Shown here in pieces: positions 36,673-48,180 of a stretch of DNA of 64,000 bases; positions within the stretch are counted from its first letter, which is position 1, and every line of letters starts with the position of its first letter. The notes below the pieces were generated by a model, which saw nothing but the letters and a program-made list of their open reading frames with translations, was not told where the DNA came from and ran no database searches. Source of the DNA: Voacanga thouarsii (taxonomy: Eukaryota > Streptophyta > Magnoliopsida > Gentianales > Apocynaceae). Position numbers and translations under genes: made by a program. The stretch lies in NCBI GenBank assembly GCA_026120185.1, contig JANUWF010002014.1, positions 248,001 to 312,000 of the forward strand, written 5' to 3'.

Positions 36673-37720
36673 CACCCCCTTGCCATAGTCCAGAGTAATC
36701 TAAGAAATCTAAGGCCCTAAAAAATGTGGCTAAGTATGTATATTTTTGGGCAGCTCCCTAAGATAAATGGGTACATACTGGAAGTCCTGAATTATCAGGG
36801 TAGATATCATTGAGAAAGATGTTAGTATATTTTTCTTATCTCAATGATGGGTGTTACGTAAAGGGGTATTTCCATCATTACAAAATATAGGTCGAAGAAA
36901 ACATATTTGCAATATTATTCTTGGGGTCAATATTTCCATATATTGATAAATAAAATATTTAAAATAATAAAATATAACTATTTGTTAGTAAGGGTATTTT
37001 AGCTATTTTAGTTCTCAAGAATAATATGTCTTTTGGTCCCCGAAGTAGCTCAAGCAATATTTGTAAATTTTATTTACTATATAGGCTCATTGGATGAAAT
37101 ATATAATGGAAGAACTATTCTAGGAGTTTAGTAATTAATTATTCAGTTTAGAATAATGTATTCGGCTAATTTATTAAATAAGCTTCTTAATTAATTGTTT
37201 TGTGTAATTTTATATTGGGCCTAAGTGGATGATTTATTAATTACAGAGCTATTTAATTAGCTATAGGCTCAAGAATTAAAATTCTGGCCCATCAAGGTTT
37301 TAGGTGTGAGAACCCAATGGATAAAATCCCTGGGTGGCTGGCCACATGAAGGGGTGAAGAACAGAATTTTGTTATGGCAAATTTTTTAGAACAGTTCTCT
37401 GTAACCCTCAAAAGGGTGAAAAAAAGACCATAGCTTCCTTAGTGTTGTGCCACCACTCTCTAAGTTCTTCCACTCTTCTTCATACCTTTGTTTCTACTTT
37501 CACTGGTAGATTCAACCATAGCAAGTTTAGAGAATACTTTGGAAGATTAAAAGGTGTTTGATGCAAAACAATTGAAGATTGGTCGGCATCCCCGTAGAAT
37601 GAGTTATCGTTCCAACCCAAGAAGCACCACCAAACATAAATCCAATTTCTATTGTTCAACCAAAGCATCTTAAAAGTAAGTTCTTTTGGATTATGTTTGG
37701 AAAAAATTCTAAGTTGTAAG
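36673..37720 (+). repeat. Copia-1 3' LTR, third piece
   Basis: CACCCCCTTGCCATAGTC onwards parallels the copia-3 LTR after its ATATCACCCCTTGTGG phrase, including the GGGTATTTTAGCTATTTTAG and GTCTTTTGGTCCC phrases. The precise right end is not visible, because no primer site or target duplicate follows; 37720 is approximate. Confidence 0.55.
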
Positions 37721-39844
37721 ATTCCACTGCGTATTTTATTTTCTTGCTATTCTTCAAAAAAAAAAAAAAGGACACCTAAACCCTGGGACCCAAACGAAAA
37801 AACGAAGAAAAGAAAAAGCATACATTGCAATGCCTCTCAAGCCATTCCATTTTCAAAATTTTCAATCTCTATTGTTGTTAAAATGCTAGCTGTAATAAAA
37901 GCTATATATACAACCCCAAGTTTTCTCATAATTTCTTAATTGAATGAATCTTTTTATTAACTCCAGGCCAGATATCAAGCAAATCATTTACAATGCTAAA
38001 GAAATTTGTTGCACCTTGTGCATCATGACTAACGACACCTTGTATATTCTTGGATAAGTCTATATCCATGCTACTTGAAATTTGTTGTAACAATAAGTGG
38101 TTACATTTTCTAATTTAAACCACTAACATTTCATTGGTCATTCGTGGATTAAGTGTTTAATATTCTTCTATTTATTATTTAACAATAGTTAATAAGTTGT
38201 TTTACACATAAACCGTTGGCATTTATTTCAGTTGTTATTTAGTTAGGAACATTTTTAATTATTAAATGTATTATGGTGAGTTTGACTCCTATATTGACTT
38301 ACTTTAGTAAGGAATTTACTTTAAAGATTACTGGTTAAAAATTTGGAAATATGTATGGGAAAAACATTCTAATTTTTCATATAGTTCTATTGATGTTAAA
38401 TTGGGCTAGTGGTGGAGAATACGTTTGGCAATAATAAATAGACATATGTAGATCTGAGTTGTGATGTAGCATTTAGGTATGATTTTTATGGTTAATCACA
38501 GGACATGGTGATGCCAAGGTGGAATAAACTATCTATTCAATAGCCCAAGGCTCAAGGTATTCTCTGATTGGCTTCTAAACATTATGGTGTCAATTAATTT
38601 GGAAGTTGTTTTCCTTACTGCAATTGAAGAATAATCACCTTTGCATGAGGAGCTGTGGAATAGTATAGCCATTCAAGATACCAACAAGCATAGCAATGAA
38701 CTGGAAATGCTACCTAATGTTGCTAGTTACTTTTTGGAAAAGGTAAGATAATGCCTAAATTTCTGTACAGGTTTGACTATTTGCCCGTTGATACGGTTCG
38801 TATCGTTGTGAAAGAATTTTAAGCTGAACTTCCTAAATTAGATTGTATGGTTTTTAAAAGTCTAACATCTCAATGAGCCCTTTGTCTCACATTTACGTTT
38901 AAGAGTTGTGAAGTATTAAAGTTTTACTTTTCATATCTCTACTTCTCTAAGAAACAAAAGTTCTTTTGTATGCTATTTGTTCTTAAAGATTTCTTTAATT
39001 TTGTTCCTCATACTTTTCAGGTGGTGGGTATAATGAGATTAGAATATAAAGCACCTAATTTTGATTTTAGTTTATTGAAATATATTTTTCAGCATTCAAT
39101 CACTACCTTTGTATTGTGTATTTGTATTAAATTGGTTTTCTTGTCATAACAAATTTGAGAAATAGGGCAAGGATTGGGATGCTTAATTAGTTGATTTATC
39201 TTATGGGTTTTCCTTCGATTTACTTAGGAGAGAGTTTGGAGGATAAGAACTAGGTAATTAAAGGGTGATGAGGTTATCTAGGGATTGAGACACTAATTAC
39301 CCTAAATTAGAACGGTAATTAAACTTAATGCCCTTTAGATCGAATTACTATGGTAGAGATATCCATTAATTAAGTTAAGAGTATGGGACTCATAATTCGA
39401 GAGAGTGTGGGTCTTGTATGAAATTACCCATCATGCCTAATTTAGGTTGTTAATTTGCTAACTTGGTTAATTAAGGGTTGACTTAATATTAGGGATTTCC
39501 ATTTATTTACCTTACTTATCTCCTTCGTCTTATTCATTGTGCTTGGTGACTTTGGATGACATTTAATGTGATAGGGATGGCCATTTCTGTTGATAATTCA
39601 TCCATTTACTTGTATATATTATTGGCCAAAGAATTAAGCAATAGCAAAGTAAAGGTATGGCATTTGCCACTTTACCCGAGGGACACGATACTTACCAATT
39701 AGAACTCTATGCCACATGATTAGTATACTTGCCCGTATGAGGATCGAGAGTGAGTGATTTTTGGTATTTTAAGTTAAACTTGAGTATTTTGTTTGAATTA
39801 TTGATACTTTTTTTCTATGCACAAGTATATGCACATAAAGCATG
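37721..39844. other. AT-rich stretch without recognised features
   Basis: No coding frame, LTR pair or known repeat recognised on either strand. It holds an A-run near 37755-37768. A passage at 39180-39560 with ACTAATTACCCTAAATTAG-like wording reads like LTR or leader sequence, but I found no partner in the window. Confidence 0.4.
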
Positions 39845-40783
39845 CATACATGCATCATCGACAAAATCCTTCTCATTAGCTATGATGTAGGGACATTAAC
39901 AGTAGTGAAAAATTAGTTAGGTGAACAGTTTGATATGAAGGACTTGGGAGAAGCAAGATATGTTCTAGGTATTCAGATCATTCGGTATAGAAAGAATAGA
40001 CAGATTGCTTTATCCCAAGCTTTATATATCGACAAAATACTTCATAGATTTTCAATGAAGAATTCCAAGAAAGGTCTATTGCCTTTTAGATATGGAATTT
40101 AGTTGTCGCAAAAGTAAAGTCTAAAAACTCCTGATAATATGGAATATATAAAACAATTTCCTTATGCATCGGTTGAAGGGATTCACATATATACTATGCT
40201 TTGTACTCATCTAGACATTTGTTATGTTGCTAGAATAGTTAGTAGATATTAGTCAAATCCAGGGCAGGAACACTTGGCAGTAGTGAAACAGATACTCAAG
40301 TATCTTCGCTAAGCTCGAAGATATACGCTAGGATACTTAGCTCTAGAATTGGTACCTATAGGTTACACTGATTCTGATTTTCAAGCTTATAGGGATTTTT
40401 ACATGTCTATTTCTAGCTCTATTTTCACCTTAGGTGGTGGTGCAATTGTTTGGAGAAGTGTATGACAATCTTGTATTACTGACTATACCATGGAAGTTGA
40501 ACATGCGACAGTTTGTGAGGCATCTAAAGAAATGGCATGGTTGAAGAAGTTCTTAAAAGAACTTGAGGTGGTTCCTTCTATATCTCAAACCATTAGTTTG
40601 TATTGTGATAATAGTGGTGCAGTGGCAAGTGCAAAAGAACCACGCAGCCATCAGCGTTGTAAACACATTAAATGTAAATATCACCTACTTAGGGACATTG
40701 TTCAACATGGAGATGTAGAAGTATGCAAGGTTACTTCTATGGAAAATCTTGCTGACCTTTTTACTAAATGTTTACCTAAGGAT
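39845..40783 (+). pseudogene. Copia-5 remnant: reverse transcriptase end and RNase H
   Basis: Starts abruptly at the equivalent of the YVDD box (DKILLISYDVGTL), continues MKDLGEARYVLGIQIIR, SQALYIDKIL and RNase H, with an open stretch from 40490 (MEVEHATVCEASKEMAWLKK, LADLFTKCLPKD). It is a different copy or subfamily from copia-3 and copia-4. Several stops lie upstream (for example near 39914 and 40100). It fuses directly to an LTR start at 40784; the usual 90 or so bases with the polypurine tract are missing. Confidence 0.85.
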
Positions 40784-41411
40784 TGTTGGAATGTATAACT
40801 TCTAGACTATGTTTCTGATTAAAAGAACAAATTTGCAAATTGCAAATTGCAAATTGCACAAATTGGTGTCTTCAATTTTGACCGCATCATGGGCAGGTCG
40901 TGGGGCTGCTTTGTAGGTACCTGCCGGGAATGTGGTCTATAGGTTTTTCCCATAGACCATGATCTAATATGGCGGGTGCATTGGACCAACAATAAAAAAA
41001 AATAACAACATGGGATGGATCCCGTATTAATTAGTGTGGAAGAATAACAAAAAGGATAAGTTTTTGTTTTATGCTATTGGTCTCTCTTTAGTATTAAAAC
41101 AAAAGAGTGAAGGCCAAATCTTTGATCTATTTTTTGCTTTCACCGGCAGTTGTCAAGGAGTGGCCATATTCCGAAAGCTCAAAAGCTTTGTGTGAATGAG
41201 AAGAAATAGATGACTTACAAAAATGCAACCGGATGTGCCTTTGGGAGAACTAGTGGCTTCAAGCATTCATCAAGAAGTGATTCAGACACCTTCTTCGGTG
41301 CCAACGAAGAAGCGCAGAGGTAAACAGCTTCTATGCGATGGTTTGTTTTCATTTTGTGCTATAAGCATGCTTCCGGTTTCATTTTTTTTTTTTTAACCAT
41401 ATTAACCTTCA
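40784..41411 (+). repeat. Rearranged 5' LTR of copia-4 (start, leader piece, LTR end)
   Basis: 40784-40828 is an LTR start (TGTTGGAATGTATAACTTC..., compare 51199). Then 40829-41000 matches leader sequence at 41890-42065, beginning with three TGCAAAT copies. From about 41003 it matches the last part of the 3' LTR (52555-52941), ending ACCTTCA. The central LTR is therefore missing and replaced by leader sequence. Confidence 0.65.
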
Positions 41412-41413
41412 AG

Positions 41414-41425
41414 TGGTATCAGAGC
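41414..41425 (+). other. Primer-binding site of copia-4 (tRNA-iMet)
   Basis: TGGTATCAGAGC, two bases after the LTR end ACCTTCA, exactly as in copia-3. Confidence 0.92.
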
Positions 41426-42415
41426 ATGGTTTGGCAAATATAGGAAACATGCTAGGCTGAACTAAAACATAAAAATATTTGTTTTGGATGTTTTCTGTGA
41501 ACCTTCATGTTTTTTGTTTGGGATAGTCTTCTCTGTAAGCTTCGCGAATGAAAGTATAGGAACACTGTATTTTGATTGCTTTCATAGATATCATGTAAGC
41601 CCAGTGTTTTTTTTAAGGGAATAGGCGCTTGTTAAGTGCTTTTGTAAGTTTTCTGGATGAAAGAACCAGAAGAAGAAAGGTAAAAATGCAAAAGAAAAAT
41701 CGCAGGAAAAGTTGGAGAAGATGACACTGTTCATCAGCTCAAGGAGTCGAGCCACTAGCTTTGTGTGAGAGGAGTCGAGCCATTTTTGCGAGCCGTAGCT
41801 TGGAGCGGCAGCCAAGGCCGAGTTGGCCTTAGCTCCATGGCTTCCACGTGGAAAGCTTTCCTGGCAGAAGAGCTGCTTCCGCAAGGAACCAATTTGCAAT
41901 TAGGAAATTGCAAATTGCATAAATTGAAGTCTTCAATTTTAACCGCTTCGTGGAAAGGTCACGGGGCTGCTTCGCGGGCTGGGTCGTGGGAACCCGCCCA
42001 GATCACAGTCCATGGGTTTTTCCCATGGGCCATAATCCAGTGTAGTGGGTGCACTAGACCAACGATAAAAAAATTAAAAATTAAAAATTAAAAAAACAAC
42101 ATGGGATGGATCCCATATTGTTTAGCGTGAAAAGATAACAAAAATGATATATGTTTATTTCACGCTTTTAGTCTCTCTCTGGCATTAAAACAAAAGAACA
42201 AAGGCTAATTCTTTGATCTGTTTTTAGCTTTCACCGACGGTTGTTAAGGAGTGGCCATATTCCAGATGCTCAAAAGCTTTGCGTGAATGAGAAGAAGCAG
42301 ATGGCTTGCAAAAGTGCAACCGAAGGTGCCTTTGGGAGAACCATTGACTTCAAGAATTCAGCAAGAAATGGTCCAAACATCTTCTTCGGTGCCACGAGGA
42401 ACCGCAAAGGTAAAC
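41426..42415 (+). repeat. Copia-4 leader followed by a second LTR-end copy
   Basis: Leader to about 42070, with GC-rich GAGTCGAGCCA repeated at 41745 and 41772. Then an A-rich tract (three AAAATTA copies), followed by sequence matching 41010-41318 and 52560-52860 of the LTR 3' end. It is cut by giant LTR copy B and continues at 46739. So leader plus LTR-end occurs twice in tandem. Confidence 0.7.
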
Positions 42416-45400
42416 TGTAACACCCCGCTACCTAGGCCCGCCAGGGCCGGGGATGTCGCCCCGTCCAAAGGACAATGGGTCTTTATAACTAGGTCACACA
42501 AATAAAATAGCGAAATAAAAATAATACTTTAACTTAAAATTTATTACAATCCAAGGATAAATCCAAGATTAAATCCAAGAATTCCAAAAAACGAATCCAT
42601 AATAAAGATTATCCACTCTCAACTCCCCCAAATCAATACATAAAAATAAATGACAAAATTCTCTTCTAAGGCAGATAACACTAGCTACTCATCCCCACAG
42701 CAGGATCGACCTGAAATCATGGTAAAAGGGGTAATGAGACAAAAATCTCAGTAAGTTCGTGTGTGCTTTGAGTATCCAGTGAAAACAGTTCGTGAATGCA
42801 CAGTATAAAATCTTTATAAGAGAAATGTCAAGCGATAAACCGCAGTCAAAATCAAGAGTGGCGTTTTAGCTTTTTCAACCATACAAGTACAATAAAATCA
42901 ACCACTCAAAAGAAATGATTATGGGTTACCACACGTTGGGCCCTATAATGGGTCAGAATGCCGACACTTTATGCAGACTGACAAAAGGTAAGTGATTGGC
43001 CTACCGGGCATGATACTCCTCCTTCTCTATACCCAAACAACAATCGGGTGTCCATTCCGGTAAAACACAATCACTTGACTGAAATAAAAACTGCTAGCTC
43101 AGACCGGTATGACTAAGTAGTACTGACGTTTCTCTAAGTTGAGTTTATCTTCTGGAGGTGGCCTCCTGTCAGAAGACTCACTCTTGCTCTTCAAAACTAG
43201 TACTACTAGCCTACCCATATTGAGTAATCAACGTAACTTATCCCACTTGGAAAAAAAAAAAAGAACAAAACATAGTTCCACTTGAAAATGGCAATTAAGG
43301 GTTTCCAAAGTCTTTGTCAAAATTAGTTTTAGAAAGAGTTTTAAGTTTGAGTAAATCTACTTATTGATACCAAATAATTTGTTTAAATAAAATAAGAAAG
43401 GAGTCCATCCTCAATTGCCTTTATAGAAATGAGTGTCCTTGCACTCTACATTTGGCTTGCAATTAAAAAAAAAATCATTTTTGCATCAAACAGGTTTTAT
43501 GCAGGAGCTTACCTGATCCTTGCTCACAATAAAGGTCTCCAACAGCTGACCTAACCCCGCATAGGGTAAATACAAATCACAATCAAACTCAAGCCAAAAT
43601 CCACTTTCACAAATAAAACTAACTCAACTAACTACTACAACCATGATCCTAGTGTCCCAAGCTTTAAGGCCAATAAATAAAAAGGTTTATAAGCCAAGGC
43701 TAATTTTGATATTTAAAATAATTAGTGTTTTGGGAAATAGGTACCAATAAGTTGAAGGTTTAAATCTTGCTAAATTAATTTAGAGTTTATTTAATGAAGG
43801 GTCCTAGGTGGTATTATGTAAAATAATAATTTATTAATAATTAATTGCTAAAATATAATTGATAATTAAAATTAGTTGAAAATGAAGTTTAATGAGTCTT
43901 GATTGAAAGATAATAAATAAATTTTAATAGGTTTCGGTTAAAAGATAATAATTAAATTTTAATAATAAATATTTTACTTGATATGATTATTTTCATAAAA
44001 GGCTTTATCATTTTATATAATATCTATATATTTTATTTTTCTAGCAAAAGCTATTATTTATTTGACTAAAATATCCTTATTATATATAATAATCCAAATC
44101 TACTCTTCTAGGGGTTTTTTCGAAATTACTAGCAAAAATCATAATATTAAATATTTTATTGAAGGAATAAAATTAGCTTTAGGACGACTAGATCATGATC
44201 ATATTCCTATTGCAAACCACAATCATGAACATATACTCCCTCTAATTCATCAAATCATCCAAATCATTAAAAAAATCATAGATCTAAATTTATCAAGGCA
44301 TGATCCAATCTTTACTAGTATAAACATAATCATGGCTTCAACAATCATACTTGAATATAAATCTTATTCACCAACGGTGACATAATCTCTAACATGCTTG
44401 ATCACATATATCACTCTCAAAATGGAGACGTGCATTAAACCATAAAACATCATAATATCATCCAAGATAAATCATCACATGCATCAACCCCAACTCCAAC
44501 ATATACACACATTCATTCATGCTTCAAACTCAACCCATCACAACAACACATGCTTAAACCACACTCATAGCCTATCTCCTTCAAATATCATCCTAGAGAC
44601 ATGAATCTAGAGCCTAAAAAGAGGGTTGAAGGGACTTACTTGATTGATGAGTACCTTAAAAGAGTTTCGAATGGATCTCAACTCCTAGATGTCTAAATCC
44701 GTCCAAGGGAGATGAAGCAAGTGTGGCTATTGGTGAAGAAGTCATTCGGCCAAGAGAGAGAGAGAGAGAGAGAGAGAGAAAATAGAAGAAGAAAGTCATT
44801 AGCATGTTTATTCATATACATATTCATTAGAGATCAAAGATTAGTGAAGATGAAGTTAATTGATCAAACCTACCTTGAAGGTGTTCTTGAGCCTTCACAA
44901 AAATTCTGATTTTTTTTTATCCAAAAGAGCAAGTTGGATTTTGGAGTTTGATGTTAAAAATGGTATAGATGGACTCACGGAAGTGAGTAGATGAAATCTG
45001 GAATTTTTGAAAGAAGTTTGAAGTGGTTTAGAGAGGTATTAGGTGAAAGAATGAGTAGGTGTTCTTGGTGTTCTATGTGTGCTTGAAGGTTGAAGAGAAT
45101 GGAGAGAGTTTTGATTGAAGCTACCAAAATTCTTAGGATTAGGGTTGGCCGAACTCTTTAAGGAGTTTTGGCAATTGAATTTTCTGGTTTGATAGGAAAA
45201 AGAAAGGCTGGTTGTTGAAATCCTAAAAAAATAATTTAGTGAATCAAATTTGGAAACAAAATATGTTGAGAATATCTTGATCAATGGAGAGCTTTGGAAA
45301 GATGTGATGGTCGGTTGTTTGATCAGTGTTTTTGGCTGGATGAAAGCTGAGTGAAGAAGGTTAATGGTGGTCGAAAGGAAGGAGTGCAATGGTGAAGGAA

Positions 45401-46733
45401 AGGTCTGGCTATTTGAGGGACATTTTATGGAAGGTTGCTAAATTAATATTGCTGGAATTTTGGTATACAATCAAGGCATGATTGCAGTGATTTGTTAGAG
45501 ATATTTTCAGGCAGCCATAACTGGTTTTCATGCAAAAGCTTGGGGAAGACAATGGAGTTCTGTTCATAGCTGTTTAAGAGAGGTTTGTGCAGAAAAAGAA
45601 TGGAGTTTCGGCCAGGGCAGGAAAAGGAAACAAGTCTAGAAAATTTACTGCACAGAATTTCGCCATTGCTGGAATTTTTCTGGGCTACTTTTGCTGCCAT
45701 TTTCCAGTCAAATTGTAGAGAGTTTGAAGGGGCATTCAGAGGTCTTTCAAGACTGGTTTCCAGCCTTCTTCATGGAGGAAAAACGTGGCTAAGATGCTGA
45801 GCAAAAACTGCAAGAAAATAGCTTGGTTTCGGACCTCCAAAGCTGCAAATTCAACCAAAAATTTCTTTGGTTTTGCACAGCATTTGTGCAGTTCGCAAAT
45901 GGCCATAAAAATTCAGATCTCAAGCTGATCAAAAGGCCATTTTCTGGAAGCATTTGGGAGGGAATAATGGATAAGAATTTCGACACCTTGAAGGCACAAG
46001 AAGCTGGAAAAATTTCAGTTCATGCCATGAAGGAAAATGAACTAGCTAGAATGCAATTTTAGAAGGTTCACTAGAGGGATTTATTCTCTTGGAATCTCCC
46101 ACATCTCTACAATATTTTCAGACCATAAGATGTCTTTCACTAAGACATTTTGAACCTTCAAAGCCACAACACTTTACTAAATTTCTGGAATGAAATTGGC
46201 TAGAACAAATATGACCAATCTAACGAATTGAGAATTAAGGAAAATTAAGGATCAAGGAAGAATGAATTCCCTTAGGAATTTTGTGTAGGGCACAAGAAAA
46301 AGATTAGGGTACTTCTATCATGTTTCCCCTGGGACAATACCTCTACTCTACTCTAAAGCACTTAACACCGGAAATACAACTATCCAAAGAAAAAATAAAA
46401 TTTAATCATGCTAAAATTCCAATGATGGGATTTGAATCTAAGATCTCAATAATTAATTCCAAAGCTCTAACCACTACACCACAACAACTCTTATTCTTAT
46501 TTTCTCTCTAAAATATTTTTCCTATTTAATCCTCAAGCTATCTCCCTATTTTCACCTCAAGTAAAAATTATCATTTTGCCCTCTTACTCAATACTCACAA
46601 TTAAGCCTTCTAGGCCACAAAACACAAATCCATAGCACAAAATTTCATATAAAAATATATTTAAGCATGCAATAAAATATGATATGCATCACAACCCCCT
46701 TACTCTAAGGTTGGTTTCGACTGGGGTTTCACA
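42416..46733 (-). mobile_element. Giant LTR copy B (solo LTR), inverted, TSD TAAAC
   Basis: 4,318 bp, with plus-strand edges TGTAACACCCCG and GGTTTCACA. TAAAC is duplicated at 42411-42415 and 46734-46738. Collinear with copy A throughout, including the (GA)n run at 44753-44780. No coding region supported; the 116-codon minus-strand run at 45039-45389 overlaps the place of the one in copy A but both lie in low-complexity sequence. Confidence 0.93.
46419..46496 (-). other. tRNA-like block in giant LTR copy B
   Basis: On the minus strand TGGTGTAGTGGTTAGAG (A-box type), about 240 bp from the LTR 5' end, and later GATTCAAATCCCAT (B-box type). Same layout as copies A and C. Confidence 0.55.
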
Positions 46734-46738
46734 TAAAC

Positions 46739-47456
46739 AACTTCCATGCGATGCTCTATTTTCATTTTGTTCTGTGAGCATGCTTCCAGTTTTATTTTTC
46801 TAATTATTAAGTTTATTAACTCAATAAAATTAATCCATAAAAAAATTTCTCAAAGGGTATAAACCTTGACATAGAGATTTTTATGGGTTTTAGATATTTT
46901 ATTTTTGAGTTAAAAGAAAATTTAATTAAAATTTTCAAATGGTATCTTCCAAGAAACCCTTATTTTAAAATAGTAAATGGGAGAGGGGTTCTAATGGACC
47001 CCCGGCTTCCATCATGATCCTCATTACAGATCGTGGGTCCCCTTGCGTCACCGTGGGAGTGAACCCGTATAGGATGAGGATACCACAAGGAACTAATGGT
47101 TGGATGTAATTAATAACTCAAAACACGTGCTATAATCGGTTAACCCACGTTGGAGGTTATAGTGCAAGGAATGTCCATAGAAAATGTGAAGAAATGGTCA
47201 TCCCACAATGGAGTTATCTTCTAGATCCTTACCTAAAAGGGAAATTAATTTGTGGTGGTTAATACACTTAGCTTAGGAAACTGTTAATCTTCCCAAGAAG
47301 CTATGTCAGTTTTCCTAAGAGCTAAATTATTCATATTAAAGATAATAGTGATAGGGTTAACTATTATTAGATTTAATATGAGGATAAAGTCACAAATTAT
47401 TTTATTTTTCACAAACTGAGTTTTCTTTTATTTTCGATTTTTCAGAAATAGTTGGT
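46739..47456 (+). other. Copia-4 LTR tail and leader
   Basis: 46739-46797 completes the second LTR-end copy but switches into leader sequence without a primer site. 46800-47446 matches the copia-3 leader (24370-25000). It ends with a pyrimidine tract and CAG. Confidence 0.7.
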
Positions 47457-48180
47457 GGAGGTTCTTTTAGTCCTTTGGCCGTTATTCTCCGTGAAAATAA
47501 GCTAATGGGTCCAAATTATGTGGACTAAAAAATGAACTTGGACATAATACTCACTGTTGAGGAGTATATGTATGTCTTGTACGACACTTGCCCTGTTATC
47601 GGGCAAGGTTCCACTGCTGAAGAGGAAGAGGCTGAGAAAGAATAGAAGAAGGCCGATGAGATGGCTCGTTGTTACATGTTGGCCTCCATGTCTAATGTGC
47701 TCCAGTCTAAACACAAGCACATGGCCACTGTGTAGACATTAGCCAATCACTAGCCATGATATTTGCAGATAAGACTCGGCCCGCAAGGCAGGAGGCTTTT
47801 AGGATGATTATCAATACTAAGATGGTTGAGGGAGCATCAGTTAGAGAGCATAGCTCAAGATGATTTTTGCTTTCAAGGAAGCAGAAGTGTAGCTGTTATT
47901 GACCCCGAGAACTAAATAGACATGGTTCTCAAATCACTTCCTTAGTTCAAGTTAAATTATAATATGAACATATTAAACAAGAGTTTAATCGAGTTAATGA
48001 AAGGGCACCAGGTGGCGGAGAAGGTCATAAAGCTACAGTCCCAAGCTTAGAAAGTTCAAAAAGAAGAAGGGAAACGCACCGGCCCAGTCCAAGAACTTGC
48101 CCAACAAGCGCAAGGGCAAGTGCTTCAAGTGCGGGCAGAAGGGACACTGAAAAAAGGAGTGTCCAGAGCTTTAGGCCAAG
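47452..48180 (+). pseudogene. gag: Copia-4 gag remnant
   Basis: Same gag as copia-3 (FSPLAVILRENKLMGPNYVD), but the ATG reads ATA in the aligned place. Several stops (for example near 47526 and 47643) and frame changes follow. The CCHC knuckle near 48121-48165 keeps C, C, H and C but has a stop where tryptophan is expected (CFKCGQKGH, stop, KKEC). Confidence 0.85.

Noticed and set aside
37721..39844. A host gene between the two nests
   Set aside because: No open frame with protein-like content, no consistent splice pattern, and no recognised motif on either strand.
41591..42505. Several 70-108-codon runs in the copia-4 leader and copy B start
   Set aside because: Cross known leader, LTR and giant-LTR boundaries, so they cannot be conserved genes.
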